Assembly (NCBI RefSeq): GCF_035917455.1
Contig: NZ_CP109078.1
Coordinates: forward strand, 5,378,001 to 5,442,000
Direction: 5' to 3'
Length of the DNA: 64,000 nucleotides
Origin: Micromonospora sp. NBC_01796
GTDB taxonomy: Bacteria > Actinomycetota > Actinomycetes > Mycobacteriales > Micromonosporaceae
Made by a program: the position numbers and the translations under genes. This document shows, one piece after another, positions 8,454-17,800 of this stretch (positions are counted from its first letter, which is position 1; every line of letters begins with the position of its first letter). The notes beneath the pieces are model-generated. The model had not been told where the DNA came from, made no database searches, and saw nothing but the letters and a program-made list of their open reading frames with translations.

Positions 8454-9161
8454 TCAAGCACCGACCACCGGCGGGAGGCGCCTTGCGGTGAACCACTGGC
8501 GGCCGTCGTCGAGCCACTGGTGCTGATCGAGGCCGGCGCTGCTGAGTTCCTCGGTGAGCTGGCGGTCGGTGAGCCGGCGTGCGGTGAACCGCTGGATCCA
8601 CACGTCTTCGCGGATCTGGTACGAGGTCTCGGCGGTGAGCAGCCCGTCGGCCATGTCCAGGACGTCCAGGCAGCCGACGACGGGGCCGAGAACGCCCTCG
8701 CGGCTGGTCCCGACCCGAAGGCTGTCGAACCATTCCGGCGGGTGCCACTGCGCCACCAGTTGGCCACCCGGTCCGAGGTGGCGCCGACAGGTTCGCAGGA
8801 ACAGTCGACGTTGCTCGTCGCTCGCAGTATTGATCAAGTGGCTGGCCAGCAGGACGACGTCGAACTGCTCGTTCAGTCGCAGATCTTCGATCCGGGCCGC
8901 CACTGGCTCGACACCACGGAGGTGAGCGAGCATGGTTGCCGACTCGTCAACACCAACCACCCGGTGGCCGAGTTCGGCGAGCGGGTTGCTCAGCCGTCCG
9001 GTTCCGCAGCCGAGTTCCAGGATCCGCGCACCGGGCGGTACCGCGCGGTGAATGATTTCGGGTTCACCGTTCGGCGGCAGTTGAGCGTAGACGTCGACGG
9101 CGCAGCCATCAGGAGTGATCGGCCCAGGCCCGGCCCCGTAGCTGGTCCGTTCGGTCGGCAT
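8454..9161 (-). CDS. Class I SAM-dependent methyltransferase
   Basis: 235 residues. The SAM-binding motif I is ILELGCGTGRLSNPLAELG (residues about 46-64), followed by the acidic strand end VVGVDES and the motif IV region FDVVLLASHLINT. These place it in the class I (Methyltransf_25/11-like) fold. The acceptor is unknown. It starts 30 nt downstream of a GNAT gene on the same strand, so the pair may be co-transcribed. No strong ribosome site is visible before the ATG. Confidence 0.82.
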   Translation of the reverse strand: MPTERTSYGAGPGPITPDGCAVDVYAQLPPNGEPEIIHRAVPPGARILELGCGTGRLSNPLAELGHRVVGVDESATMLAHLRGVEPVAARIEDLRLNEQFDVVLLASHLINTASDEQRRLFLRTCRRHLGPGGQLVAQWHPPEWFDSLRVGTSREGVLGPVVGCLDVLDMADGLLTAETSYQIREDVWIQRFTARRLTDRQLTEELSSAGLDQHQWLDDGRQWFTARRLPPVVGA

Positions 9162-9191
9162 CAGCGAAATGCTGCCAGAACCTGTCGAGGA

Positions 9192-9713
9192 TCAGGCGGG
9201 GGAGGAAGTCAGCAACTGGTAGATCGCGTGGTCCTGCCACTGTCCGGCGATCTTCAGGTAGTTCGGGGCGACGCCGAAGCGGACGAATCCACTGCGCTCC
9301 AGCACGCGCTGAGAGGCGGCGTTGTGCAGCAGGACGGAGGCCTCGATCCGGTGCAGCCCCAACTCCTCGAACGCCACCGCGATGATGGCGCGTACGGCGG
9401 CGCTCGCGACGCCCCGACCGTTGTCGTCGGCGTTCACCCAGTAGCCGAGGCTGCACGACTGGAACGGGCCACGCACGATCGTCTGGAGGTTGATCCGGCC
9501 GACCACCCGTCCCGAGTCGAGGATCACGTGCGGGTGCCCGGTGCCTCGCTGATGTTGTTCGAGCGCGGTCTCGACAACAACCCGGTGGCCCTCGACCGTG
9601 AAGTAGTTCTCGTCCCGGACCGGCTCCCACGGGGCGAGGAAGTCACGGTTGACCCGCGCCAGTTCGGCCAGGACCGGAACATCGTCGAGCTGGAGCAGCC
9701 GGGTGGTGATCAT
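9192..9713 (-). CDS. RimJ/RimL-type GNAT N-acetyltransferase
   Basis: 173 residues with the GNAT fold. Acetyl-CoA-binding motif A is recognisable in the region with GRGVASAAVRAI (residues about 97-108). The LGLHRIEASVLLHNAASQRVLERSGF block (read in pieces, about 115-142) is typical of the ribosomal-protein acetyltransferase branch. The actual substrate cannot be told. It is divergent from another GNAT gene with a 58-bp gap. Confidence 0.85.
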   Translation of the reverse strand: MITTRLLQLDDVPVLAELARVNRDFLAPWEPVRDENYFTVEGHRVVVETALEQHQRGTGHPHVILDSGRVVGRINLQTIVRGPFQSCSLGYWVNADDNGRGVASAAVRAIIAVAFEELGLHRIEASVLLHNAASQRVLERSGFVRFGVAPNYLKIAGQWQDHAIYQLLTSSPA

Positions 9714-9758
9714 CCAAAGATGATCTCAGACCGGCCCGGTGCTCGGCGGCCCCACCGG

Positions 9759-9764
9759 TAGGCT
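9759..9764 (+). promoter_or_regulatory. -10 element for a leaderless GNAT gene
   Basis: TAGGCT, then 7 nt, then GTG at 9772. Upstream in-frame codons at 9739 would precede the -10, so the GTG at 9772 is the better start. Confidence 0.55.
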
Positions 9765-9771
9765 GCGCCGC

Positions 9772-10275
9772 GTGGCACTGAATGTGACGCTGGACGAGTT
9801 GACCGCGCAGAACCGCGACGCCGTACTCGCGTTGCGGGTCGGACCGGGGCAGGGACGGTTCGTCGGGACCGTACGGGAAGCGCTGGCGGAGGCGGCGGAG
9901 TACCCGTACGCGAAGCCCTGGTACCGGGCGGTGTACGCGGGTGCCGAACCAGTCGGCTTCGTGATGCTGAGCTGGGACGCGGAGCCGCAACCGCCGGAGA
10001 TCATCGGACCGTGGTTCCTGTGGAAGCTGCTCATCGACGAGCGACACCAGGGCCTCGGCTACGGGCGTGAGGTGGTCCGGCAGGTCGCGGACCTGGTACG
10101 GGCCGAGGGCGCCACCGAACTGCTGACCAGCTACGTCCCGGAGGACGGCGGCCCGGCCGGCTTCTACCGACGACTCGGCTTCGAGCCCTCCGGTGACCTG
10201 GACGCCAGCGGCGAGGTGATCGTGCGCCTCACCCTGGCCCCGCCGCCGAGCGCTGACCGGACGTCGACCGCCTGA
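9772..10275 (+). CDS. GNAT N-acetyltransferase (polyamine-acetyltransferase-like)
   Basis: 167 residues. Motif A is QGLGYGREVVRQV (residues about 94-106), and the late GFYRRLGFEPSG segment (about 134-145) is typical of GNATs. The overall pattern, including the central WFLWKLLIDERHQ segment, resembles spermine/spermidine-type acetyltransferases such as BltD. This is a resemblance only; the substrate is unproven. It is the first of two adjacent plus-strand GNAT genes, each with its own apparent leaderless promoter. Confidence 0.82.
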   Translation: MALNVTLDELTAQNRDAVLALRVGPGQGRFVGTVREALAEAAEYPYAKPWYRAVYAGAEPVGFVMLSWDAEPQPPEIIGPWFLWKLLIDERHQGLGYGREVVRQVADLVRAEGATELLTSYVPEDGGPAGFYRRLGFEPSGDLDASGEVIVRLTLAPPPSADRTSTA

Positions 10276-10307
10276 CGCGGACGCAGGCCGGCTCAACCGT
10301 GAACTGG

Positions 10308-10313
10308 CAGGAT
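10308..10313 (+). promoter_or_regulatory. -10-like element before the second GNAT gene
   Basis: CAGGAT, then 6 nt, then GTG at 10320. It deviates from TAnnnT at the first base but keeps the A at position 2, the final T and the leaderless spacing. Confidence 0.4.
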
Positions 10314-10319
10314 GGCTGG

Positions 10320-10913
10320 GTGCCGACCCCCTCGCAGTCCGCCCTGCACCCCGCCTATCCCGTCCGCACCCCACGATTGTTGCTGCGTCCGCTCACCACG
10401 AGCGACGTTGACGCGCTGCTCGCGTACCGGAGCCTGCCCGACGTCTGCCGTTACGTGCCGTTCGAGCCGATGACCCGCGAGGTGATCAACGACCGGCTCG
10501 CCTCGGTCTGGGCGAACCACGGGCTCACCCACGAGGGCCAGGCACTCACCCTCGGCATCGAACTGGCCGGCACCAATCAACTCATCGGCGACGCGGTGCT
10601 CTTCTGGCACAGCCGAGAGCACGGTGGCGGCGAGATCGGGTACGTCCTGCACCCCGACCACGCCGGCCACGGTTACGCCACCGAGGCGGCGTACGCACTG
10701 CTGCGCCTGGGCTTCGACGACCTCGGCCTGCACCGCATCGTCGCCCGGGTCGACGAACGCAACGAACCATCGGCCCGGGTCGCCCGACGGTTGGGGATGC
10801 GCCAGGAGGCGCGACTCGTACAGAACGAGTTTTTCAAGGGCGAGTGGAGCAGCGAACTCGACTTCGCGATGCTCGCCGACGAGTGGCCCGCGCACCGGAC
10901 CGTCCAAAACTGA
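10320..10913 (+). CDS. RimJ/RimL-type GNAT N-acetyltransferase
   Basis: 197 residues from GTG 10320. An in-frame GTG at 10299 is possible but would lie upstream of the putative -10. It opens with the RTPRLLLRPLTTSD pattern common to this family. Motif A is HAGHGYATEAAYALLRLGF (residues about 114-132), then LHRIVARVDERNEPSARVARRLGM (in pieces), as in RimJ/L enzymes that acetylate protein N-termini or small amines. The stop codon directly abuts the stop of the convergent O-methyltransferase with no bases between, so transcripts from the two strands must overlap. Confidence 0.82.
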   Translation: MPTPSQSALHPAYPVRTPRLLLRPLTTSDVDALLAYRSLPDVCRYVPFEPMTREVINDRLASVWANHGLTHEGQALTLGIELAGTNQLIGDAVLFWHSREHGGGEIGYVLHPDHAGHGYATEAAYALLRLGFDDLGLHRIVARVDERNEPSARVARRLGMRQEARLVQNEFFKGEWSSELDFAMLADEWPAHRTVQN

Positions 10914-11966
10914 TCAGGTACGGGTGGCGATGACGAGGTGGTCGGCGTCGGAGCGGGTCAGCATCCGCTCCTCCGGTTCGCCGAAACCGGCCGCGGTGAG
11001 CAGCTTCGCCAGTTCGTCGAAGGCGTACGCCCTGCCCCCCTGGGTGTGGAACAGGTTGAGGCTGAAGGCGCGTACGAACGCGTCGGCGACGCCCGGCGGG
11101 CGCTCGGGGACCTCGGCGAGCGGCTCCAGCAGGACCACCCGGCCACCGGGGTTGAGCGCTGCGGCGACCCGGTCGAGCAGTGCGGCGACCTGGCTGTCGT
11201 CGTACCCGTGGACGATGTTGAAGAGCAGGACCAGGTCGTAGCCGGCGCCGAGGTCGGCGGTGAGCAGGTCGCCGGGTCGCAGCTCGACCCGGTCGGTGAG
11301 CCCGGCGGACTCGACCACCGCCCGGCCCTGGGACAGGGCGCCGGGCAGGTCCACCACCGTGGCGCGCAGTTCCGGGTACGCCTGGCAGAACGCGGCGGTG
11401 TAGCCGGCGTGCCCGCCACCGAGGTCCAGCAGTCGACCACCGGACGGGGGAGCGGGGACCAGGGTGATGACCTCTTCGGACAGCCAACCGGCGAGCCGGC
11501 GGAGCATGGTCTGGAAGTCGGCCAGCGTCTCCGGGCGCCGCTCCAGCCAGGCGTAGAAGTCACCGGTCGGCCCGCCCTGGCGGACCGAGGTCTCCAGGTC
11601 GCCCCAGAGTTCGGTCACCACGGTCGTCCAGAACGACAGTACCGGGGCGAAACTGTCCGGGGTGGACCGCAGCAGCCAGCGGCTGGTGTTCTCGCTGTTC
11701 GCGTACGCGTCGCCGGGCTGGACCAGGTAGCCGAACCCGACCAGGGCGTCGAGCAGCAGGCGCAGCCCGAGCGGGTCCGCGCCGATCCGTTCGGCCAGTG
11801 ACGCGACCGGTAGCGGCCCGTTGGCCAGTTCCTCGAAGACCCCGAGCCGCAGACCGGCTCCGGCGGTACGGAACGAGATCGCGTTCAGCATGTCGAGGTG
11901 GGCCGAGGGGGCTTCGTCGGTCTCCATGAACGCGCGGGCGACCTCGGGCGGCAACGGCACCGGCAT
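10914..11966 (-). CDS. O-methyltransferase of the natural-product cluster
   Basis: 350 residues, SAM-dependent, of the two-domain small-molecule O-methyltransferase family (acetylserotonin/polyketide type). The N-terminal winged-helix dimerisation domain covers residues about 20-110. The SAM site is LLDLGGGHAGYTAAF (about 178-192). The FNIVHGYDD segment occupies the position of the catalytic His region. The ATG at 11966 is chosen because AAGGAG precedes it by a normal distance; the longer reading frame has no such site. It is the last gene of the NRPS operon, 43 nt after the MFS gene, and is the obvious candidate to methylate a hydroxyl introduced by the flavoprotein. Confidence 0.85.
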   Translation of the reverse strand: MPVPLPPEVARAFMETDEAPSAHLDMLNAISFRTAGAGLRLGVFEELANGPLPVASLAERIGADPLGLRLLLDALVGFGYLVQPGDAYANSENTSRWLLRSTPDSFAPVLSFWTTVVTELWGDLETSVRQGGPTGDFYAWLERRPETLADFQTMLRRLAGWLSEEVITLVPAPPSGGRLLDLGGGHAGYTAAFCQAYPELRATVVDLPGALSQGRAVVESAGLTDRVELRPGDLLTADLGAGYDLVLLFNIVHGYDDSQVAALLDRVAAALNPGGRVVLLEPLAEVPERPPGVADAFVRAFSLNLFHTQGGRAYAFDELAKLLTAAGFGEPEERMLTRSDADHLVIATRT

Positions 11967-12009
11967 GCTGTTTCTCCTTGTACTCGGTGGGCTACGACGG
12001 GGGAGGGAG

Positions 12010-13350
12010 TCAGCCGCGTACGGGCTCGGCCGTGGCGGTCGGTGCCGGAGCGGCCGGCTCCAGGGCGTCGGGCAGGTCGTCGACGTCCCGCAGTGAGCGG
12101 CGGGACCAGGCGAACGCCACCAGCAGCACCATGAGGGTGCCGACCACCGCGAAGACCAGGGCGGTTCCCCGGCCGTCGCCGGTGCCGACGATCGTGCCGA
12201 CGCTGCCGGCCAGCGCACCGTCGGGGCGCATCAGGGGTTCGAAGACCTGGTCGGCCAGGGGACCGGCGAGCAGGTACGACACCGGGATGCTGGCGTCACC
12301 GACGACCCGCGCGGCGGCGAGCACCCGGCCCAGGACCTTCGGCTCGGTCTTGGTCTGGATCAGGGTCATGGTGGAGCTGTTCACGATCGGCAGGGTGAAC
12401 AGGAACAGCGGCGCCACCACGGCGATCAGCCAGGCCGACGGGCTCAGCGAGTGCAGCACCAGGGCGACCCCGCCGAGGGCCAGCCCGCCGAAGACGGCGT
12501 GGATCCGCCGGGTCGGTCCGCCCCAGGCGGTCATCACCAGGCTCCCGGCGAAGAGTCCGGCGCCACCGGCGAACATCAGCACCCCGAGGGTGTCCGGCGA
12601 GGCGAACGACAGGATCAGCGGCTGGACCAGCACACCGGCGAACCCGAACAGGAAGTTGTACGCCCCGAAGAGCACCATGAGCTGCCACAACCCCGTGTGG
12701 GCGCGCAGGTAGTGCCAGCCGGCGGCGGCCTCCCGCAGCACCGGTTCGCGGGTACGTTCGGCGGCCGGGCGGGTCGCCTCGACCGGCAGCCGGACCAGCA
12801 GCAGGGTCAGCGACGCGACCGCGAAGGTGACCAGGTCGATGGTGAGGACCCCGTCGATTCCGATGCTCACCACCAGGACCCCGGCGATCAGCGGGGCGGC
12901 GATCTGGGCCGCCCTGGTCACCTGCATCAGCCCGTTGAACCGGGCCAGGTGCGCCTTGCCGACCAGGGCCGGTGTCATCGCCTGGTAGCTGACCTGGTGC
13001 ACGGTGGACGAGGCGGCGCTGAGTGCGCTGGCCAGGTAGATGTGCCAGACCTCGAGACTGTCGGTCGCCACCAGCAGGGCGAGCGCGGCCGTGCCGATCG
13101 CCGCGCCGAGGTCGCTGAGCAGCATCACCCTGCGGCGGTCGAACCGGTCGGCGATCACCCCGGCGAACGGGGCGACCAGGACCGCCGGCAGGCTGCTGGC
13201 CAGGAAGATCAGCGAGAACTGGGTGACCGAGCCGGTCTGCTGGTACACCCAGACGCCGAGCACGAAACCGGTCAGGCTGGAGCCGACCAGGGAGACGAGC
13301 TGACCGACCCAGACCGCGATCAGCAGGCGGGCGCGGACTCGTTCAGCCAT
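12010..13350 (-). CDS. MFS exporter of the natural-product cluster
   Basis: 446 residues with about 12 membrane segments and the MFS signature GVIADRFDRRRV near residues 65-76. It resembles the EntS-like MFS_3 exporters often found beside NRPS genes. Its ATG overlaps the end of the upstream reductase-bearing NRPS by 8 bp, so expression is coupled to synthesis. The likely role is export of, or self-protection from, the peptide product. No other resistance gene is visible in the cluster. Confidence 0.88.
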   Translation of the reverse strand: MAERVRARLLIAVWVGQLVSLVGSSLTGFVLGVWVYQQTGSVTQFSLIFLASSLPAVLVAPFAGVIADRFDRRRVMLLSDLGAAIGTAALALLVATDSLEVWHIYLASALSAASSTVHQVSYQAMTPALVGKAHLARFNGLMQVTRAAQIAAPLIAGVLVVSIGIDGVLTIDLVTFAVASLTLLLVRLPVEATRPAAERTREPVLREAAAGWHYLRAHTGLWQLMVLFGAYNFLFGFAGVLVQPLILSFASPDTLGVLMFAGGAGLFAGSLVMTAWGGPTRRIHAVFGGLALGGVALVLHSLSPSAWLIAVVAPLFLFTLPIVNSSTMTLIQTKTEPKVLGRVLAAARVVGDASIPVSYLLAGPLADQVFEPLMRPDGALAGSVGTIVGTGDGRGTALVFAVVGTLMVLLVAFAWSRRSLRDVDDLPDALEPAAPAPTATAEPVRG

Positions 13351-16300
13351 GCGTACTCCCGGAATCGGTGGAGCCTGGCGGCGGGGCGAGGAACCCGGTG
13401 CGGACGTACCAGGCCAGGTAGGTGTGGACCAGCGCCGGGTCCGCGGGCGGGCAGGTGATGCCGGCCGGCGCCAGCGCCGTCTCGGTCCGGGTGCAGTCGA
13501 AATTCGGCTGGGTACGCCGGGGCGCCTGCTCGCCGAAGAGCGGGGTGAACGGTGCCAGGGCCACGTCCGGCCGGGCCAGCAGAGCGGCCCGCCACCGGTC
13601 GTACGGCACCAGGTCGACCGGGTAGCCGAAACCGCTCAGCGCACCGGCCAGGTCGGCGAAGGAGATGGTGTGGTTGTTGTAGTAGTGGAAGTCGTCGTTC
13701 CGGCTGCCCGGCTGCCGGGACAGGTGCCCGATCGCCCGCCCCACGTAGTCGACCGGGGCCAGGTCGGCGTGGTCGTCGGGGATCTCCGGCACCGCGCCGA
13801 GCTGCACGAACGTCTTCAACAACCGGCTGAAGTAGTCGTCGGCGTTGCCGACCCCGGTCCCGGCGTGGCCGGTGATCCTGGCCGGCCGGTGCACGCTCAC
13901 CGACAGTCCACGCGCCCGCGCCGCCCGGACCAGCGCGTCCGCCGCCCACTTGGTGGAGTTGTAACCGTCGCCGAGCCCGGTGCAGTCGTCCGGTGCGTCC
14001 CGCTCGTCGACCACCCCACCGACCCGGTCCGGGGTGAGGAACACCCCGAGGGTCGAGACGAGCTGCACGGCGGTCGGGCGCCCGGCGGCGGCCAGCCGGA
14101 GCACCTCCAGGGTGCCGTTCACGTTCGCCGGCCGGAGCCGCTCGTACGGCATCAGGAAGTTGACCAGCCCACCGTTGTGCAGGACCAGGTCGGTACGGTC
14201 GGCCAGGGCGTCGAAGTCCCCCCGGTCCAGCCCGAGCCCCGGTTCACCGAGATCCCCCGGTACGCCGACCAGACGACCGTGGTACTCGTCGCGCCAGAGG
14301 CCGTAGCGGAGCAGGTTGTCGCGTACCCGGTCGGTGGCGGCCTGTGGGGTGCCGGCCCGGACCAGACAGTGCAGCTCCGCCCGGCTGTGGTCGAGCCAGT
14401 CCGCGAGCAGGTGCGCGCCGAGGAATCCGGTGGCCCCGGTGACCAGGACCGTCTCCGGTACCGCCGCCGGTTGTCCTCCCGGCAGGCGGTCGGCGACGTC
14501 GTCGGGGAGGACGGCGTCTCGGCGTACCCGATCGGGGTCGAGCCGGTGGCCGGCGTGCCCGGCGCGGGCCCGGTCGATCCGCTCGGCGAGACCGGCCAGG
14601 TCGGCGGTTTCGAACAGTGCCCGCAGCGGTAGGTCCACGCCGAGGTCGGCGGTGATCCGGGCGGCCAGGGGGCCGGCGAGCAGCGAGTGTCCACCGAGGT
14701 CGAAGAAGTTGTCCCGGGCGCCGACCCGGTTCCGGTCGAGCAGCCCGGCCCAGATGCCGGCGAGGGCGCGTTCGGTCGGGGTCCGGGGCGGCACGTGGTC
14801 ATCGTCGAGCGGCTGGTCGGCCGGGGCGGGCAGGGCCGCCAGGTCGAGTTTGCCGTGCGAGTTCAGCGGCAGCTCGGGCAGGAACACCACGTGCGCGGGC
14901 ACCAGGTAGTCGGGCAGCCGTTCCCGCAACCCGGCCCGGATCACGGCCGTCGTCGGCGCCGGCACGCCCGCCGGCACCAGGTACGCGACCAGGCGCGGCC
15001 CGGTCCCGTCGTCGCGGACCGTCACCGCCGCCCGCGCCACCCCCGGTTGCGCCGCGCAGGCGACCTCCACCTCGCCCAGGTCGATCCGGTGCCCACGGAT
15101 CTTCACCTGCCGGTCGGTGCGGCCGAGGAACTCCAGCGTCCCGTCCGGCCGGTGCCGGGCCAGGTCACCGGTCCGGTAGAGCCGCGCACCAGGGGGCCCG
15201 TACGGGTCGGCGACAAAACGCAGCGCGGTGAGCCCCGGCGCGCCGAGGTAACCACGGGCCGGTGCGGTGCCGCCGACGTACACCTCGCCGGTGAAGCCGA
15301 TCGGCACCGGGCGCAGCCGGGCGTCGAGCAGGTGCACCCGGACCCCGGCCAGCGGGCGCCCGATCGGCAACTGGCCGAGACCGGGCAGCTCGGCGGCGTC
15401 CACGGTCTCGTACGTGGTGGCGCAGACGGTCGCCTCGGTCGGGCCGTAGTGGTTGTGGATCCGTACGGTGCCGCCGGTGGCTTCCGCCCAGCCGCGTACC
15501 GCCCCGGTCTGGGCCGCCTCGCCGCCGATCATCAGCGCCCGCAACCCGGTGTCCGTACGCGGAGCCGCGCCGGCCAGGTCCGCCACCCACCGGGCCCAGA
15601 GCGGGGCGGCGGTGTCGACCAGGGTGATGCCCCGCTCGGCGCAGAGGCGGAGCAGGTCCGGCCCGGTCAGTTCCGCCGGTCGCCGGTGCACGACCAGGGC
15701 CGCCCCGGCGACCAGGGCCGGGAACAGGTCGCCGACCGAGGCGTCGAAGCTGAGCGGCGGCAGCATCAACAGCCGGTCGCCGGGTCCGATCGCGTGCAGG
15801 TCGACGAAGGCGCGGGTCAGGTTGACCGCGGTCCGGTGGGTGACCATCACGCCCTTGGGCGTACCGGTGGAACCGGAGGTGTAGATGACGTACGCGAGCT
15901 GGTCCGGCCGGGTCACCGGCAACGGCGTGGTGTCGTCGCCCGCGTCGGGGTCGTCCACGGACAGGACCGGGCCGGGGTGGGCGGCGAAGCGGTGCGCGTC
16001 GGCCGGGTCGGCCAGGAGCACCGGTGCCTGCGCGTCGGCGAGCAGCCCGAGCAGCCGCGCGGGCGGGTGACCCGGATCCAGCGGCAGGTACGCCCCGCCG
16101 GCCCGGAGGATGCCGAGGATGCCGACGACCGCCGCCGTACCGGCGGGCAGGACCAGTCCGACCGGGACCTCCGGGCCCACCCCGGCGCGGCGCAGCCGCC
16201 GGGCCAGCCGGTCGGCCCGCCGGTCGAGTTCGCCGTAGCTGAGCACCCGGTCGCCGTCGACCACCGCCGGTGCGTCCGGCGCCGCTACCGCCCGCGCACG

Positions 16301-17800
16301 GATCAGCTCCGCCAACCCGTGCGGTGGTTCCGCCGCGTCCCCGGTGTCGTTCCACCCGGTCAGGGTCTGCCGGTCGTCGGGGCCGAGCAGATCCAGTTCG
16401 GACAGTCGCCGGTCCGGGTCGCCGACGAGCGCCCGGAGTACGAGTTGCAGCCGGTCGGCGAACCGGCCGATGGTCGAGGGGTCGAACAGGTCGGTGTTGT
16501 AGTCGAGCACCCCGGACAGGGTCGGGTGGGTCTCGTAGAACAGCACGGTGAGGTCCATCCGCGAGGTCTCCCGGCCGAAGCCCACCGGCCGCACCTCGAG
16601 TCCCGGCGACTGCCGCCCCTCGACCGGGGGGTTGACCACGCACATCACCTGGAACAGCGGGTTGCGACTCGGGTCGCGGGGCAGGTCGGCCAGCTCCACC
16701 ACCTGGTTCAGCGGAAGGTCGGCGTGGTCGAGCGAGTCGACGCAGGTACGCCGTACCCGCTGCAACGCGTCGCCGAGGCTCGGATCCCCCGACAGGTCGG
16801 TACGCAGCGCCAGGCTGTTCACCATCAGCCCGACCACGGACTGCAGTTCCGGGGTGGACCGGGTGGAGACCGGTGAGCCGACGCAGATGTCCTCCTCGCC
16901 GGTCCACCGGTGCAGCAGCACCTGCAACGCGGTCAGGACCAGCATGAACCGGGTACACCCGGTGGACCGGGCCAGCCCGTCGAGGGCACCGGTCAGTTCC
17001 GCCGGCACCTCGAACCGGTGGGTCGCCCCGGCGAACGTCTGCACCGGCGGACGCGACCGGTCGGTGGGCAACTCCAACGCGCCCGACGCCCCCGCGAGCT
17101 GCCCGGCCCAGAAGTCCCGCTGTCGCTGCGTCAGCCCCGCGTCGAGCGCCTGCTGCCGCCAGAGCACGTAGTCCGGGTACTGCACCGAAGGCGGTGGCGC
17201 GGTGGTGCCGCCGAGCAGCCCGTCCAGTACCTCGCCGAAGACCGTCGACAGCGACCGCTCGTCGGCGATGATGTGGTGCAGGCTCAGGACGAGCAGGTGC
17301 TCGTCCGGCTCGATCCGGGTCAGCTGGATCCGTACCAGCGGCCCTTGTTCCAGGTCGAAGCCGGTCTCGATGCAGGCGCGGGCGAGCCGGTCGGCGTGCG
17401 CCTCCCGGTCACCCGGTTCGTCGCGGAGATCGTTGACCTCGATCGGAATCCGGATCCGCGGATCACCGGGCGCCAGCACCACCTGCTCGGTCCGGCCGTC
17501 GTCGAGGTGGAACACCGTACGCAGGGCCTCGTGCCGGTCCTGGACGGCGTCGACCGCCGAACGCAGGGCGGCGGGGTCCAGGGTGCCGGTGACCGTCACC
17601 GCGACGGACAGCGCGTACGCGCCGTTGCCGGGGTCGAGCCGGTCGAGGAACCAGAGCCCCTCCTGTAGTGGGGAGAGCGGGATCCGGGTGCCGGGTGCCC
17701 GTACCGGGACGCTGGTCGAACGGCGGGCGGAGGTCACCCCCCGCCGGGCGAGCAGCTCCCGGATGAGCTGCTCGCGGGCGGCGGAGTCGACCTCGGTCAC
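13343..17800 (-). CDS. NRPS terminal module C-A-T with thioester reductase (TD) domain
   Basis: 1485 residues. Condensation domain at about 35-470; its motif reads HHIIADERS, so the usual Gly of HHxxxDG is Glu. Adenylation domain at about 480-985 with intact [11 protein letters not shown] and NSHGKLD. Carrier domain with LGGHS (phosphopantetheine Ser near 1037). TD domain at about 1110-1485 with the NADPH motif TGATGFLG and the catalytic pair in YNSTK (near 1280). Eye-aligned specificity code D-A-G-D-M-G-H-V-C-K, which I cannot assign. The TD predicts NADPH-dependent release as an aldehyde, possibly followed by imine formation or further reduction. The GTG start overlaps the upstream NRPS stop by 4 bp. 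Confidence 0.93.
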   Translation of the reverse strand: MTEVDSAAREQLIRELLARRGVTSARRSTSVPVRAPGTRIPLSPLQEGLWFLDRLDPGNGAYALSVAVTVTGTLDPAALRSAVDAVQDRHEALRTVFHLDDGRTEQVVLAPGDPRIRIPIEVNDLRDEPGDREAHADRLARACIETGFDLEQGPLVRIQLTRIEPDEHLLVLSLHHIIADERSLSTVFGEVLDGLLGGTTAPPPSVQYPDYVLWRQQALDAGLTQRQRDFWAGQLAGASGALELPTDRSRPPVQTFAGATHRFEVPAELTGALDGLARSTGCTRFMLVLTALQVLLHRWTGEEDICVGSPVSTRSTPELQSVVGLMVNSLALRTDLSGDPSLGDALQRVRRTCVDSLDHADLPLNQVVELADLPRDPSRNPLFQVMCVVNPPVEGRQSPGLEVRPVGFGRETSRMDLTVLFYETHPTLSGVLDYNTDLFDPSTIGRFADRLQLVLRALVGDPDRRLSELDLLGPDDRQTLTGWNDTGDAAEPPHGLAELIRARAVAAPDAPAVVDGDRVLSYGELDRRADRLARRLRRAGVGPEVPVGLVLPAGTAAVVGILGILRAGGAYLPLDPGHPPARLLGLLADAQAPVLLADPADAHRFAAHPGPVLSVDDPDAGDDTTPLPVTRPDQLAYVIYTSGSTGTPKGVMVTHRTAVNLTRAFVDLHAIGPGDRLLMLPPLSFDASVGDLFPALVAGAALVVHRRPAELTGPDLLRLCAERGITLVDTAAPLWARWVADLAGAAPRTDTGLRALMIGGEAAQTGAVRGWAEATGGTVRIHNHYGPTEATVCATTYETVDAAELPGLGQLPIGRPLAGVRVHLLDARLRPVPIGFTGEVYVGGTAPARGYLGAPGLTALRFVADPYGPPGARLYRTGDLARHRPDGTLEFLGRTDRQVKIRGHRIDLGEVEVACAAQPGVARAAVTVRDDGTGPRLVAYLVPAGVPAPTTAVIRAGLRERLPDYLVPAHVVFLPELPLNSHGKLDLAALPAPADQPLDDDHVPPRTPTERALAGIWAGLLDRNRVGARDNFFDLGGHSLLAGPLAARITADLGVDLPLRALFETADLAGLAERIDRARAGHAGHRLDPDRVRRDAVLPDDVADRLPGGQPAAVPETVLVTGATGFLGAHLLADWLDHSRAELHCLVRAGTPQAATDRVRDNLLRYGLWRDEYHGRLVGVPGDLGEPGLGLDRGDFDALADRTDLVLHNGGLVNFLMPYERLRPANVNGTLEVLRLAAAGRPTAVQLVSTLGVFLTPDRVGGVVDERDAPDDCTGLGDGYNSTKWAADALVRAARARGLSVSVHRPARITGHAGTGVGNADDYFSRLLKTFVQLGAVPEIPDDHADLAPVDYVGRAIGHLSRQPGSRNDDFHYYNNHTISFADLAGALSGFGYPVDLVPYDRWRAALLARPDVALAPFTPLFGEQAPRRTQPNFDCTRTETALAPAGITCPPADPALVHTYLAWYVRTGFLAPPPGSTDSGSTHG

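Noticed and set aside
14687-16876. Long plus-strand frames opposite the NRPS genes (also 17881-20121, 23514-25721, 25938-28772, 29826-32621)
   Set aside because: Their products are Arg/Gly/Val/Gln-rich without domains and mirror authentic NRPS domains on the other strand.
13343-17800. Saframycin- or anthramycin-like biosynthesis because of the terminal reductase and the kynurenine hydroxylase
   Set aside because: The glycine and valine codes and the absence of anthranilate- or tyrosine-tailoring genes do not fit those pathways.
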